Shown here one piece after another: positions 48,960 through 57,198 of a stretch of DNA of 64,000 nt (positions within the stretch are counted from its first letter, which is position 1; every line of letters begins with the position of its first letter). Made by a program: the position numbers and the translations under genes. The stretch comes from Rhodoferax sediminis (GTDB taxonomy: Bacteria; Pseudomonadota; Gammaproteobacteria; Burkholderiales; Burkholderiaceae_C). The stretch is taken from contig NZ_CP035503.1 in the NCBI RefSeq assembly GCF_006970865.1, forward strand, positions 3,051,001 through 3,115,000, written 5' to 3'. The notes beneath the pieces were generated by a model that worked only from the letters and a program-made list of their open reading frames with translations, had not been told where the DNA came from and did not search any database.

Positions 48960-49702
48960 GCAGTGACGTCGTCCATGGCCTGGCGCACCTGAGAACACAG
49001 GGCGTTGAACTGGGCGCCATAACGCACATCTCGTCTGCGAGGCCGGGGCAAATCGACTGGCAGGTCTTCGCTGATCTGCCCTTGCGCCATCACGGCAACC
49101 CGATCCGCCAGATAAACGGCTTCGCCGATGTCGTGCGTCACAAAGAACACTGTCGTTTGACCCAGGTGGCAGATTTTCAGGAAGTCATCCTGCAGCTCCT
49201 CCCGGGTGATCGCATCAAGGGCAGCGAAGGGCTCATCCAGCAACAAGAGCGCCGGCTCCAGGAGAAGGGCTCGTGCAATAGCGACCCGGCTCTGCTGCCC
49301 CCCCGACAATTCGGTTGGATAGCGTGCGCAGCAGTCGGACAGACCCACGAGTTCAAGCAACTTCTCGGCTCTCACCCGGTCCTGGATTAGGGGATTGCGC
49401 TGAAGCGCAATCGGCAAAAGAACATTGTCAATTACCTTTTTCCACTCGAGCAAGGTCGGCGACTGGAAAACAAAACCCAACTGGCTGCCTGGCTTCAAAA
49501 GGCTTTTCCCATCCAGCGTGATCAACCCGGAATCCGGCAACAAGAGACCAGCGGCCAGCTTCAGCAGCGTGGTTTTTCCACAGCCACTGCGACCCACCAG
49601 ACAATGGAACTCTCCTCGCTCGATGTTCCAGTCAACCTGATGGACAACTTTCATCTGTCCCCGGTAGGTATAGCTCACGTGGCGCATCTCCAGGAAGCTC
49701 AT
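48956..49702 (-). CDS. ABC ATP-binding protein (ThiZ/SsuB-like)
   Basis: A 248-residue ABC ATPase. Walker A is GRSGCGKTT, Q loop VFQSPTLLEWKKV, signature LSGGQQSR and Walker B LLLLDEPFAALD. The same short type serves ThiXYZ, SsuABC and TauABC importers; the operon riboswitch points to thiamine precursors. It lies between luxC-like and permease genes. Confidence 0.88.
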   Translation of the reverse strand: MSFLEMRHVSYTYRGQMKVVHQVDWNIERGEFHCLVGRSGCGKTTLLKLAAGLLLPDSGLITLDGKSLLKPGSQLGFVFQSPTLLEWKKVIDNVLLPIALQRNPLIQDRVRAEKLLELVGLSDCCARYPTELSGGQQSRVAIARALLLEPALLLLDEPFAALDAITREELQDDFLKICHLGQTTVFFVTHDIGEAVYLADRVAVMAQGQISEDLPVDLPRPRRRDVRYGAQFNALCSQVRQAMDDVTA

Positions 49703-49711
49703 ACCGGATTC

Positions 49712-51166
49712 CTAGTCAACATACGGTGCAAAGGTTTCCGAAGCGGCCTCTGCCGATGCCTCGACGTCGACTGTGTAGGTGAGGTCCAGCAAACCAGGGC
49801 GTCCGTCGTGGTGCCAGCCAGCCTCTGGAGCCGTCATTTGCCCCACCGCGCTGATGCGGGTAACGCCAACTCGTCCCAATAATTCTGCCAGTTCAAAAAG
49901 TTCACGTGGCGCAGCCGCCAAACCGACCGTTTGCAAAAATGGTCGGTGGCGTGCGATCAGGGGAATGACTTGCGCCAATTGGTCGACAGCCATCACCCTG
50001 ATCGTCCGGTTCAACCCACTCGGCGTCAGTTCCTGCACAGTGTCGTTGTAGACGACTGTCCAGGGTCCATCACCCACCACATCCGGCCCCGGTTGCGAGA
50101 GACTCTTAAGTTCTTCACGTTGACGCCAGTCGGCAACGCTTGCGGCTTCATCCAGACTCAGGGCGCGCCGCGGAAACTTGCGCTCAAAACACGAGAGTTC
50201 ATTGGCGAGATAGCGCGAAAACGCCTCAGGGGTTATTTTTCCTCCCCGCTCCACATAGAACACATGGGGCGAGTAACAGCCCTGCTGGTCGTACCGCATC
50301 ACGTCGTAGGCGGCCTGCTGTGCGGTCTTCGAGGCCTTGCTGGCATCCAGTGCTCTCCTTGAGATCATGCCCAGACTGAGTTTGTGGCCATAGGGTAAAA
50401 ACCGTGTGGTGATGGGTACCTGACGGCGGACCTGTTCCAGCGATGCGCTTCCGCCGTAAGCGAGCACCAGGTCGGCTTGCTGGAAGAAATGCTTTTCTCG
50501 CGCTTCGTCACCCCCCTTCCACCACACCACCGCAAAGCAATTGGCCAGCAGGGGGTCCAAGTCCACCAGCAGTTGTGCAAACCACCCAGCAAAAAGAGGC
50601 TCCGTACTCGCGACCTTGCCAATCGTGCCCGACTTCACCAGCAATCCGGAGATCAGGCTCCACAATGACAGGCCGGGCACATTGCCCGCCCACACGTGGA
50701 CCGCCAGATCGACACCAAAGGCCTTGGAGAAGCCGCCTTTCGGGCGCGGCTGAAACTCATCGAGCAATTGCGGATTACCGAAATCCTCGACTACAAAGCG
50801 CTGCAACTGAGGTCGGCGGAATGTTTTCAAATAACCGGTCAAGCCAAGGCGAACCATTTCAGGGTCGTACCCCGTCACAAGGGGCAACAAGGTATCGGCC
50901 TTTTGGCGATAGGGGTCCTTTGGATCCAGCAGCCGCGCTATCGCCTGATCCACAATCGATACGATCTGGGCCACCGTCAGCGACTTCAGGTACGAACGGC
51001 TCGCTTGTTTGACCCTTGCTATCAACGCGATGGCTTGGTCATCGCCTAGAACGGGCACGGCAACTTCAAGGGGCTGGCCCCTGCTGCCGAAGGTGAGCGT
51101 CTGCCATTGCACCTCCTCTGCCCTGAGGCCCGGAAGGTAGCCGGCAATCTCGCGGATCGGCATCAT
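49712..51166 (-). CDS. LuxC-like acyl reductase
   Basis: A 484-residue LuxC-family protein. In luminous bacteria LuxC reduces an acyl group, handed over by LuxE, to an aldehyde with NADPH. The catalytic cysteine sits in RYDQQGCYSPHVF (C297), and the aldehyde-dehydrogenase-like VHVWAGNVPGLSLWS and YGGSASLEQVR segments are present. Its ATG overlaps the LuxE-like stop (ATGA). No luciferase (luxAB) genes are in the window. With a TPP riboswitch upstream, the likely substrate is a carboxylated thiamine precursor, which is inference. Confidence 0.88.
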   Translation of the reverse strand: MMPIREIAGYLPGLRAEEVQWQTLTFGSRGQPLEVAVPVLGDDQAIALIARVKQASRSYLKSLTVAQIVSIVDQAIARLLDPKDPYRQKADTLLPLVTGYDPEMVRLGLTGYLKTFRRPQLQRFVVEDFGNPQLLDEFQPRPKGGFSKAFGVDLAVHVWAGNVPGLSLWSLISGLLVKSGTIGKVASTEPLFAGWFAQLLVDLDPLLANCFAVVWWKGGDEAREKHFFQQADLVLAYGGSASLEQVRRQVPITTRFLPYGHKLSLGMISRRALDASKASKTAQQAAYDVMRYDQQGCYSPHVFYVERGGKITPEAFSRYLANELSCFERKFPRRALSLDEAASVADWRQREELKSLSQPGPDVVGDGPWTVVYNDTVQELTPSGLNRTIRVMAVDQLAQVIPLIARHRPFLQTVGLAAAPRELFELAELLGRVGVTRISAVGQMTAPEAGWHHDGRPGLLDLTYTVDVEASAEAASETFAPYVD

Positions 51167-52242
51167 CCTAAAGCCGCTTGCAGAAATTCTTCTACGGCAA
51201 GTGAGCATCCCTTGGCCGCGCTGCCTTGCGCGCGCCCCAGCAACAGAAAGCCCGAGTTCACTGCGACACCCACGTCCTCGGTCAGAATGGTGGTGACCGA
51301 ATTGAAGTTGGCCAGATCGCAATGGGCCAGAATCCCGCGCTCACCACGCGGCACCTCTTTTCCACTCAAGGGATCCACCACCCTGGATCTGATCCAGTGA
51401 GGGCCAGTCTTGACAGCTGGAAGAGCCGCATTGCCCGAGTCGTAAAACTGCGTGCTGAGTTCGGTCATGCCATACATATTGATGCATTGGCGTCTTTCGA
51501 TGCCCAGCACAGAGGAAAGCTGCGCATAGAAATCCTCCATGGAAAGTTCACGCGACAGTCCCTTGAATCCACCCGTATCCAATACCTTGCTGCCCTGCGG
51601 CAAAACAAAGGATTTTCCCAATTTGTGCAGTTCATCCAAAAGGTGTACGAAGCTATAACTCGCCCCCAACAGGGCATAGGGCTCCGCGACACGCTCAGCT
51701 CGCTCCAATTCGGCGATGAGGCGCACGATGTCCAGCCCCTCTCGCGCCAAAAAATAGTGACTCTCCTGCGCGCCGAACTCCTTGACTGCGAGCGCCAGAT
51801 AGTGCGCCAGAGACGAATTCGGCAGCAGCGTTTCCGTTGGGAAGAGAACACCCATGCGGATCCTTTCGCGGCCTTGCATGAACCTTTGCCTGAAATTTTT
51901 CGTCATCGAGTAATCGTAGACCGACAGGGTGGGATGGTGATGTTTTCCCTTGACATCGCCTTGCGTCGTGCCGCTGGTCATGAAGACGCGCTCTGCATCA
52001 CTCGCAGGAATACAGCTCAAGGTCAGCTCCTTGAATCCGTTGATGGGAACTGCAGGGATATCCCGCCAGCTTTTTACAGTGCGTACGGTCTTGCCTCGTT
52101 GCTGGCAGAAACGCTGAAAAGGGCGATTATGTTGATACTGATAAGCAAACAACTTCAATGCTTGCTGATCAAACTCATCCTCTGGCGAATGATCTGTGGC
52201 CATATAAGCCAGCAGGCCGTCGATCACGGCACCTTGGGTCAT
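51163..52242 (-). CDS. LuxE-like acyl-protein synthetase
   Basis: A 359-residue LuxE-family enzyme, which activates a carboxylic acid as acyl-AMP and transfers it to its own cysteine for LuxC. The adenylate motif is FMTSGTTQGDVKG near residue 88, the MYGMTELSTQFYDS segment recalls the A5 motif of adenylating enzymes, and the acceptor cysteine lies near the C-terminus in KGCSLAVEE (C346), as in LuxE. It is the first full-length gene after the TPP riboswitch. A 30-codon reading frame overlaps its start. Confidence 0.88.
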   Translation of the reverse strand: MTQGAVIDGLLAYMATDHSPEDEFDQQALKLFAYQYQHNRPFQRFCQQRGKTVRTVKSWRDIPAVPINGFKELTLSCIPASDAERVFMTSGTTQGDVKGKHHHPTLSVYDYSMTKNFRQRFMQGRERIRMGVLFPTETLLPNSSLAHYLALAVKEFGAQESHYFLAREGLDIVRLIAELERAERVAEPYALLGASYSFVHLLDELHKLGKSFVLPQGSKVLDTGGFKGLSRELSMEDFYAQLSSVLGIERRQCINMYGMTELSTQFYDSGNAALPAVKTGPHWIRSRVVDPLSGKEVPRGERGILAHCDLANFNSVTTILTEDVGVAVNSGFLLLGRAQGSAAKGCSLAVEEFLQAALG

Positions 52243-52331
52243 TTTGAGCCTGCCTGCGAAATAAGCAGTTGCCTTTTAGCCGGAGTATGCCCAGACTGGA
52301 ACAAGAAGTTGTCGAACGCATTCACTGTCAT
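52239..52331 (-). CDS. possible 30-residue leader peptide upstream of luxE-like gene
   Basis: A short frame starting at 52331 codes MTVNAFDNFLFQSGHTPAKR plus ten more residues and ends in TGA overlapping the luxE-like ATG (ATGA), the same coupling used between genes of this operon. A GAAAGAG stretch precedes its ATG. It lies between the riboswitch and luxE. No homologue is recognised; it may be a coupled leader or chance. Confidence 0.4.
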   Translation of the reverse strand: MTVNAFDNFLFQSGHTPAKRQLLISQAGSK

Positions 52332-52369
52332 CACTCTTTCGGTTGCCTGATTGCAAATTTACTCCGAAA

Positions 52370-52395
52370 GATGCGGCGGACGCTTATGGCGCATC
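52370..52395 (-). promoter_or_regulatory. hairpin just downstream of TPP riboswitch (possible expression platform)
   Basis: In the transcript sense GATGCG and CGCATC pair around 14 bases, followed by TTT. It begins 7 bases after the aptamer. A second dyad, CTTTCGG...CCGAAAG, follows and overlaps its end. The mechanism (termination or sequestering) cannot be decided by eye. Confidence 0.45.
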
Positions 52396-52401
52396 CCAAG
52401 G

Positions 52402-52508
52402 CAGCTCTTCTTACGTCGGCATGATCCGATTCAAGTTCGCGGGTTTGGTTCTGACCATCTCAGCCACCCTTGTCGCCACCGACAAGACTGCACCCCGGAG
52501 CAGTTGGA
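52402..52508 (-). promoter_or_regulatory. TPP riboswitch (THI element)
   Basis: Read on the minus strand the region has every conserved block of the TPP aptamer in order: CTCCGGGGTGC, a variable hairpin (CTTGTCGGTGGCGACAAG), GGCTGAGA, ACCC, GAACTTGAATCGGATCATGCC and GACGTAAGAAGAGC. GCTC and GAGC at the ends close helix P1. It lies 160 bp upstream of the luxE-like gene and 45 bp past the soeC stop. It implies that thiamine pyrophosphate represses the luxE-luxC-ABC-SDR operon. This and the leader frame account for the 52243-52553 gap. Confidence 0.92.
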
Positions 52509-52553
52509 ATTCTAGCGGAATCGCGAATCAACACTGCCGATTCCAATCACGCC

Positions 52554-53476
52554 TCAGGAAACAACCTGGTAGTACAGGTTCTGTGGGTGCTTGGCTTGCG
52601 CGAAGAAAAACCAGCGCTCGGCCAGCAGTCCAGGCGCCTGCACCAGCACCGCGAGCGCCCAAGCCAGTGTGCCCCCCCAGCCAGGCCCCACAGCGCCAAC
52701 GCAGCCGGCAGCACGAAGCCCAGCATGATGAAGAGCAGTTTCACTTGCTTCAGCGCCAACAACGTACGGCCGTGAAAGAACTCTCGCGTGTTGAATGAAC
52801 CGGCGGACATGCCCATCGATTTCTGCACGATGTTCCCGGACTTGATGCCGGTGGCCGACTGCAGGGTTGACTTGTGTTTGAGCGTGGCGTTGTGACGCAG
52901 CGACAGCATGCGCGTGGCCCAAGCCGCCAGCGTCACGGCCAGCGCGCACGGGCCCGCCAGCTGTACCAGGCGCACTTCGCCCGCGAGCGAGCCGAGTGCG
53001 CACGTCAGCACGAGGCCAGACGACAAGCCGATCAGCACAAAGTTCACCAGAGTCAGAGGCTGCGCCCACTCCTCGATGAAGCGCAGGCAGGCGTATATCA
53101 TTGCGGTGCAGTACCACAGCAGCGCGGCGAAGAGGATAGCGATCAAGGGTAGTAGGGGCGTGTCGATTCCGCTGCGCAGCGCCAGCCACCACAACACATT
53201 GATGCCGATAAAGGCCGGCAGCACAATTACCTCGCGCGATAGCCACGAGGTGCGCCACATCATCGCCGCGCGCCAAGCGCGCTCAGGTCGACCCAAGTGG
53301 CCGAAGGAGGCGCCCAGGCCGATCAGCAGCATCACCACCGCGACGATCAGCGCGAGACTCATGAAACCTTGCGGCAGTGGCAGGCCCGCGAGCAGCGCAA
53401 GTGCGAGCGTCACGACCAGCCCCTGCGCGGCGCCGGCGATCGTCGTGAAAACCACTACCGAGAACGCCGGCTTCAT
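52554..53476 (-). CDS. soeC: sulfite dehydrogenase membrane subunit SoeC (frameshifted)
   Basis: A DmsC-type membrane anchor of about 307 residues with eight hydrophobic helices that should pass electrons from SoeAB to quinone. The frame from 53476 runs well to a G7 tract (plus-strand C run at 52672-52678), after which it reads unrelated residues to a stop at 52547. The conserved C-terminus (LLAERWFFFAQAKHPQNLYY) continues in another frame to the stop at 52554. One extra G would restore it. It is either a sequencing error or a real frameshift or phase switch. The ATG overlaps the soeB stop. Confidence 0.8.
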
Positions 53477-54246
53477 GGCTCGCCCTTCGCGCGGGTGTCG
53501 CCCGCAACCTCGGTAATGCGTCGCGGCAGGTACTGGTTCGCCGGGTTCGTCTCCCATTCCGGCATCAGCGAATAGCCACCGCGCTCGCGGATTGCAATCG
53601 ACACGTCGGAGTTCGGATCCTTCACATCGCCGAACAGACGCGCGCCGGTCGGGCAGGCCATCACGCAGGCGGGCCTGCGGTCTTCCTTGGGCAGGCGCTC
53701 GTCGTAGATGCGGTCGACGCACAAGGTGCACTTGGTCATCACCTGGCGCTCTTCGTCGATCTCGCGCGCACCATACGGACAAGCCCAGGCGCAATATTTG
53801 CAGCCGATGCATTTGTCATAGTCGACCAGTACGATGCCGTCTTCCTTGCGCTTGTAGCTCGCACCGGTGGGGCATACCGGCACACAGGGCGGGTCTTCGC
53901 AGTGCAGGCAGCTCTTCGGGAAGTGGATCGTCTCGGTGCCGGGGAAGCTGCCGGCCTCGTAGGTTTGCACCCGGTTAAAGAAGGTGCCGGTCGGGTCGGC
54001 GCCGTAGGCGTGCTCATCGACCAATGGGCCGGCCGATCCCGAGGTGTTCCATTGCTTGCACGAGGTCACGCAGGCGTGGCAGCCCACGCAGACGTTCAGG
54101 TCGATCACCAGTGCGAGCTGCTTGGCCAGCGTCTCGCCCGGCTCGGCACGTACTCTGGTCGCAGCCTTTGGTGGTGCCGTAACGACGCGTGCCGGGGCTT
54201 CGGCGACGGCATTGCGCTTGATCAAATCTTGAAGCCAGTGGATCAT
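53473..54246 (-). CDS. soeB: sulfite dehydrogenase iron-sulfur subunit
   Basis: A 257-residue ferredoxin-like subunit with four cysteine groups for [4Fe-4S] clusters: CVGCHACVTSC, CLHCEDPPCVPVC, CIGCKYCAWAC and CTLC...CVMAC. It is of the DmsB/PsrB type and lacks a signal peptide, so it faces the cytosol. It carries electrons from SoeA to SoeC. It overlaps both neighbours by 4 bp (ATGA). Confidence 0.9.
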   Translation of the reverse strand: MIHWLQDLIKRNAVAEAPARVVTAPPKAATRVRAEPGETLAKQLALVIDLNVCVGCHACVTSCKQWNTSGSAGPLVDEHAYGADPTGTFFNRVQTYEAGSFPGTETIHFPKSCLHCEDPPCVPVCPTGASYKRKEDGIVLVDYDKCIGCKYCAWACPYGAREIDEERQVMTKCTLCVDRIYDERLPKEDRRPACVMACPTGARLFGDVKDPNSDVSIAIRERGGYSLMPEWETNPANQYLPRRITEVAGDTRAKGEP

Positions 54247-57197
54247 GATTTTTTCACTCCCTTCAGCCGAGCCTTGAATTCGCCCTGCCCCGCAAAATAT
54301 GCCTGGAACACGCGCTTCACAACACTGGTCGTGCCGGGTAACACGGGCATCGCATCGAACTGCGGCAACGTCGTGCGGGCCTCTGCCTCGGCGGGATAGA
54401 CCCGCACCCGCACGTCGTACCACGCCGCCTGCCCGGTGATCGGATCGGAGTTCGACACGCGCCCATGCGCGGCCGGCAACTCGTCGGAGATCAGGTGGTT
54501 CAGCAGGAAGCCGCGCTGAGATTCGTTCGCGTCAGGGCCCAGGTTCCACGCGCCCGCAGCCTTGCCAATCGCGTTCCAGGTCCACACGGTGCCGGGCTCG
54601 ACCGCTTCGCTGTAACGGGCCATGCACCGAACCCTGCCCCACTGCGACTCGACGTAGATCCAGGCGCCGTCCTCGATACCCGCAGCAGCGGCCATACCCG
54701 GATTCACGAACAGGTAGTTCTCGGCGTGGATCTGGCGCAACCAGGCGTTTTGCGAATCCCAGGAGTGGTACATCGCCATCGGCCGCTGGGTAATCGCCGC
54801 AAGCGGATATTTCTTCATCTCGGTCACGTCGTGCTCAAGCGGCTCGTACCAGAATGGCAGTGGGTCGAAATGACGGGCGATCCGTTCGCGCAGATGCTCG
54901 GGCGGCTGGCGTCCGCGTGTCTTGCCTTGTGCGGCGAGACGAAATTTCTGCATGACGTCCGAATACAGCTGGATAACGATCGGCTCCTTGAACTTGCGCA
55001 TCCCGTTGTCCTGCGCCCATTGCAGGTAGGGGCCATTGCAGTTGCGCATGTACTGCAGCGATTCATCCAGCGTGTAATGGAACACGCAATTGTTCTTCGC
55101 ATACTGTTCCCACTGGTTCGGGTTCGGCTCGCCAACGAGCGCCTTGTCTCCGTTCTTGCCGCGCCAGCCGATGAGGAAGCCCGTACCGGAATCCGGGGCG
55201 GTCTGAAAGTTGACGATGAAATCGGGATAGTCCTTGAACTTGCGCGTGCCGTCGGCGGCGGTAAAAGCCGGGAATTTCAGGCGGCCGGCCAGTTCAATCA
55301 GCACCTCCTGAAACGGCTTGCATTCGCCGGTACGCGGCACAACCGGCACGCGCACCGAATCGACGGGACCATCGAATTCGGAAATCGGCCGATCCAGCAC
55401 GGACATCGCGTCGTGCCGTTCGAGATAGGTCGTGTCGGGCAGGATTAGATCCGCGAATGCCGTCATTTCCGACTGGAATGCGTCGCACACGACGATGAAC
55501 GGGATTTTGTACTCACCCTTATCAGGACCGTTATCGTGCTTGTCGTTCAGCATCTGGCGAACTTCCACGGTGTTCATCGAGGAGTTCCACGCCATGTTTG
55601 CCATGAAGATCATCAACGTGTCGATCGGGTAAGGGTCGCCGCGCCATGCATTGGTGATGACGCTGTGCATCAACCCGTGTACCGCGAGCGGGTATTCCCA
55701 TGAAAACGCCTTGTCGATACGCAGTGGGCCGCCATCGGCGTCAATGAACAAGTCTTCCGGCGCCGCCGGCCAGCCTAGCGGCCCCACCGGCAGCGGAGTG
55801 TTCGGTTGAACCTGGTCCGGACTGTTCGGCGGTTTGGCCGAGGGCGGCACCGCACGCGGGTAGGGCGCCTTATGGCGAAAGCCGCCGGGCCGGTCGATGG
55901 TGCCGAGCAGCGACATCAGAACCGCCAGTGCGCGAATCGTCTGGAAACCATTCGAATGCGCCGCAAGGCCGCGCATCGCGTGAAACGCCACCGGGTTGCC
56001 GGTAACGGTGTCATGGGTCTCGCCCCAGGCGTCGGTCCAGCGTATGGGCAATTCGATCTTGTGGTCCCGGGCGGCAACGCCCATTTCGAGCGCAAGGCGC
56101 CGAATGGTGGCAGCGGGAATGCCGGTAATACCTTCCGCCCATTCCGGCGTGCAGCTTTGAACCTGTTCCTGCAGCAACTGAAATGCGGGCTTGACGGGTG
56201 TCCCACCGGGTAGCGTGAATTCGCCCGTCAGGCATGGGTCGGCGCCGCGTGTGTGGGTCTTGACCGGTCGCCCGGTATGACGATCCCACCACATCTTGTT
56301 TTGCGGGTAGAGCACATTGCCCACCGGACTGGCATCGTCCTGCACGAACAGGCCGAAAACGTCACTGGCCGCATCCGCGTTGACCAGTTCCCCTGCATTT
56401 GAATAGCGTGCGATGAACGGCTGATCGTAGAGACCTTTGGCGATCAGTTCGTGAATCAGTGCCATAAAGAGGGCACCATCGGTGCCTGGACGAATCGGCA
56501 CCCACTCGTCGGCAATCGCCGAGTAACCCGTGCGCACCGGGTTGATCGACACAAACCGGCCGCCCGCACGCTTGAACTTCGACAGGGCAATCTTGAGTGG
56601 GTTCGAGTGGTGATCCTCGGCGGTGCCGATCATCACGAACAACTTGGCGCTGTCGAGATCGGGGCCGCCGAATTCCCAGAATGACCCGCCAATCGTATAG
56701 ATCATGCCGGCCGCCATATTGGACGAACAGAAGCCGCCATGCGCCGCGTAGTTCGGCGTGCCGAACTGCTTGGCGAAGAGGCCTGTCAGCGCCTGCATCT
56801 GGTCGCGTCCGGTGAAAAGCGCGAAGCGCTTGGGGTCGGTGGCCCGAATGTGCGCGAGACGTTTTTCCAGGATGTCAAATGCCTCATCCCATGAGATGGG
56901 CTCGAACGCCGCCGTCCCCCGCTCGGCATCCGGCTTGCGCCGCAGCGGCTGCGTCAGTCGCGCGGGCGAGTATTGCTTCATGATGCCCGACGACCCTTTC
57001 GCGCAGATCACGCCCTGGTTCAACGGGTGGTTCGGGTTGCCGTCGATATAGCGCACCTCGCCATCGCGCAAATGCACGCGAATGCCGCAGCGGCAGGCGC
57101 ACATGTAGCAGGTGGTGGTCTTGATCTCGGTGTTTGCCGTCGGCGTCGGCGATGCGAGCGGGTTGTGTAGCGGTTCGCTAGAGAGAAACTTGAACAC
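54243..57197 (-). CDS. soeA: sulfite dehydrogenase molybdopterin subunit
   Basis: A 984-residue molybdopterin oxidoreductase of the DMSO reductase family. An N-terminal [4Fe-4S] site (CYMCACRCG...CAKG) comes first, then a likely Mo-ligand cysteine in GGFCSSNMAAG, and GTAEDHHSNPL. There is no Tat signal, which separates SoeA from periplasmic relatives and fits cytoplasmic sulfite oxidation as shown in Allochromatium. The GTG at 57197 has an AAGGAG site. Being in one run with xsc and pta, it should oxidise the sulfite released by Xsc. Confidence 0.88.
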   Translation of the reverse strand: MFKFLSSEPLHNPLASPTPTANTEIKTTTCYMCACRCGIRVHLRDGEVRYIDGNPNHPLNQGVICAKGSSGIMKQYSPARLTQPLRRKPDAERGTAAFEPISWDEAFDILEKRLAHIRATDPKRFALFTGRDQMQALTGLFAKQFGTPNYAAHGGFCSSNMAAGMIYTIGGSFWEFGGPDLDSAKLFVMIGTAEDHHSNPLKIALSKFKRAGGRFVSINPVRTGYSAIADEWVPIRPGTDGALFMALIHELIAKGLYDQPFIARYSNAGELVNADAASDVFGLFVQDDASPVGNVLYPQNKMWWDRHTGRPVKTHTRGADPCLTGEFTLPGGTPVKPAFQLLQEQVQSCTPEWAEGITGIPAATIRRLALEMGVAARDHKIELPIRWTDAWGETHDTVTGNPVAFHAMRGLAAHSNGFQTIRALAVLMSLLGTIDRPGGFRHKAPYPRAVPPSAKPPNSPDQVQPNTPLPVGPLGWPAAPEDLFIDADGGPLRIDKAFSWEYPLAVHGLMHSVITNAWRGDPYPIDTLMIFMANMAWNSSMNTVEVRQMLNDKHDNGPDKGEYKIPFIVVCDAFQSEMTAFADLILPDTTYLERHDAMSVLDRPISEFDGPVDSVRVPVVPRTGECKPFQEVLIELAGRLKFPAFTAADGTRKFKDYPDFIVNFQTAPDSGTGFLIGWRGKNGDKALVGEPNPNQWEQYAKNNCVFHYTLDESLQYMRNCNGPYLQWAQDNGMRKFKEPIVIQLYSDVMQKFRLAAQGKTRGRQPPEHLRERIARHFDPLPFWYEPLEHDVTEMKKYPLAAITQRPMAMYHSWDSQNAWLRQIHAENYLFVNPGMAAAAGIEDGAWIYVESQWGRVRCMARYSEAVEPGTVWTWNAIGKAAGAWNLGPDANESQRGFLLNHLISDELPAAHGRVSNSDPITGQAAWYDVRVRVYPAEAEARTTLPQFDAMPVLPGTTSVVKRVFQAYFAGQGEFKARLKGVKKS

Positions 57198-57198
57198 A

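Noticed and set aside
47177-49702. Second sulfonate importer (SsuABC) based on fold and the sulfonate island around it
   Set aside because: The riboswitch and co-transcription with acid-reduction genes favour a thiamine-precursor role; fold alone cannot separate SsuABC from ThiXYZ.
46395-52242. Bioluminescence (lux) operon
   Set aside because: Only LuxC- and LuxE-like proteins are present; no luciferase subunits or luxD/luxG, and the upstream TPP riboswitch points elsewhere.
52547-52680. C-terminal 45 residues of SoeC read in the uninterrupted frame
   Set aside because: That frame gives Arg/Cys-rich sequence unlike the family, while the alternate frame restores the conserved C-terminus.
54243-57197. 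Periplasmic nitrate, polysulfide or thiosulfate reductase catalytic subunit
   Set aside because: There is no Tat signal, and the xsc-pta context fits the cytoplasmic SoeA type.
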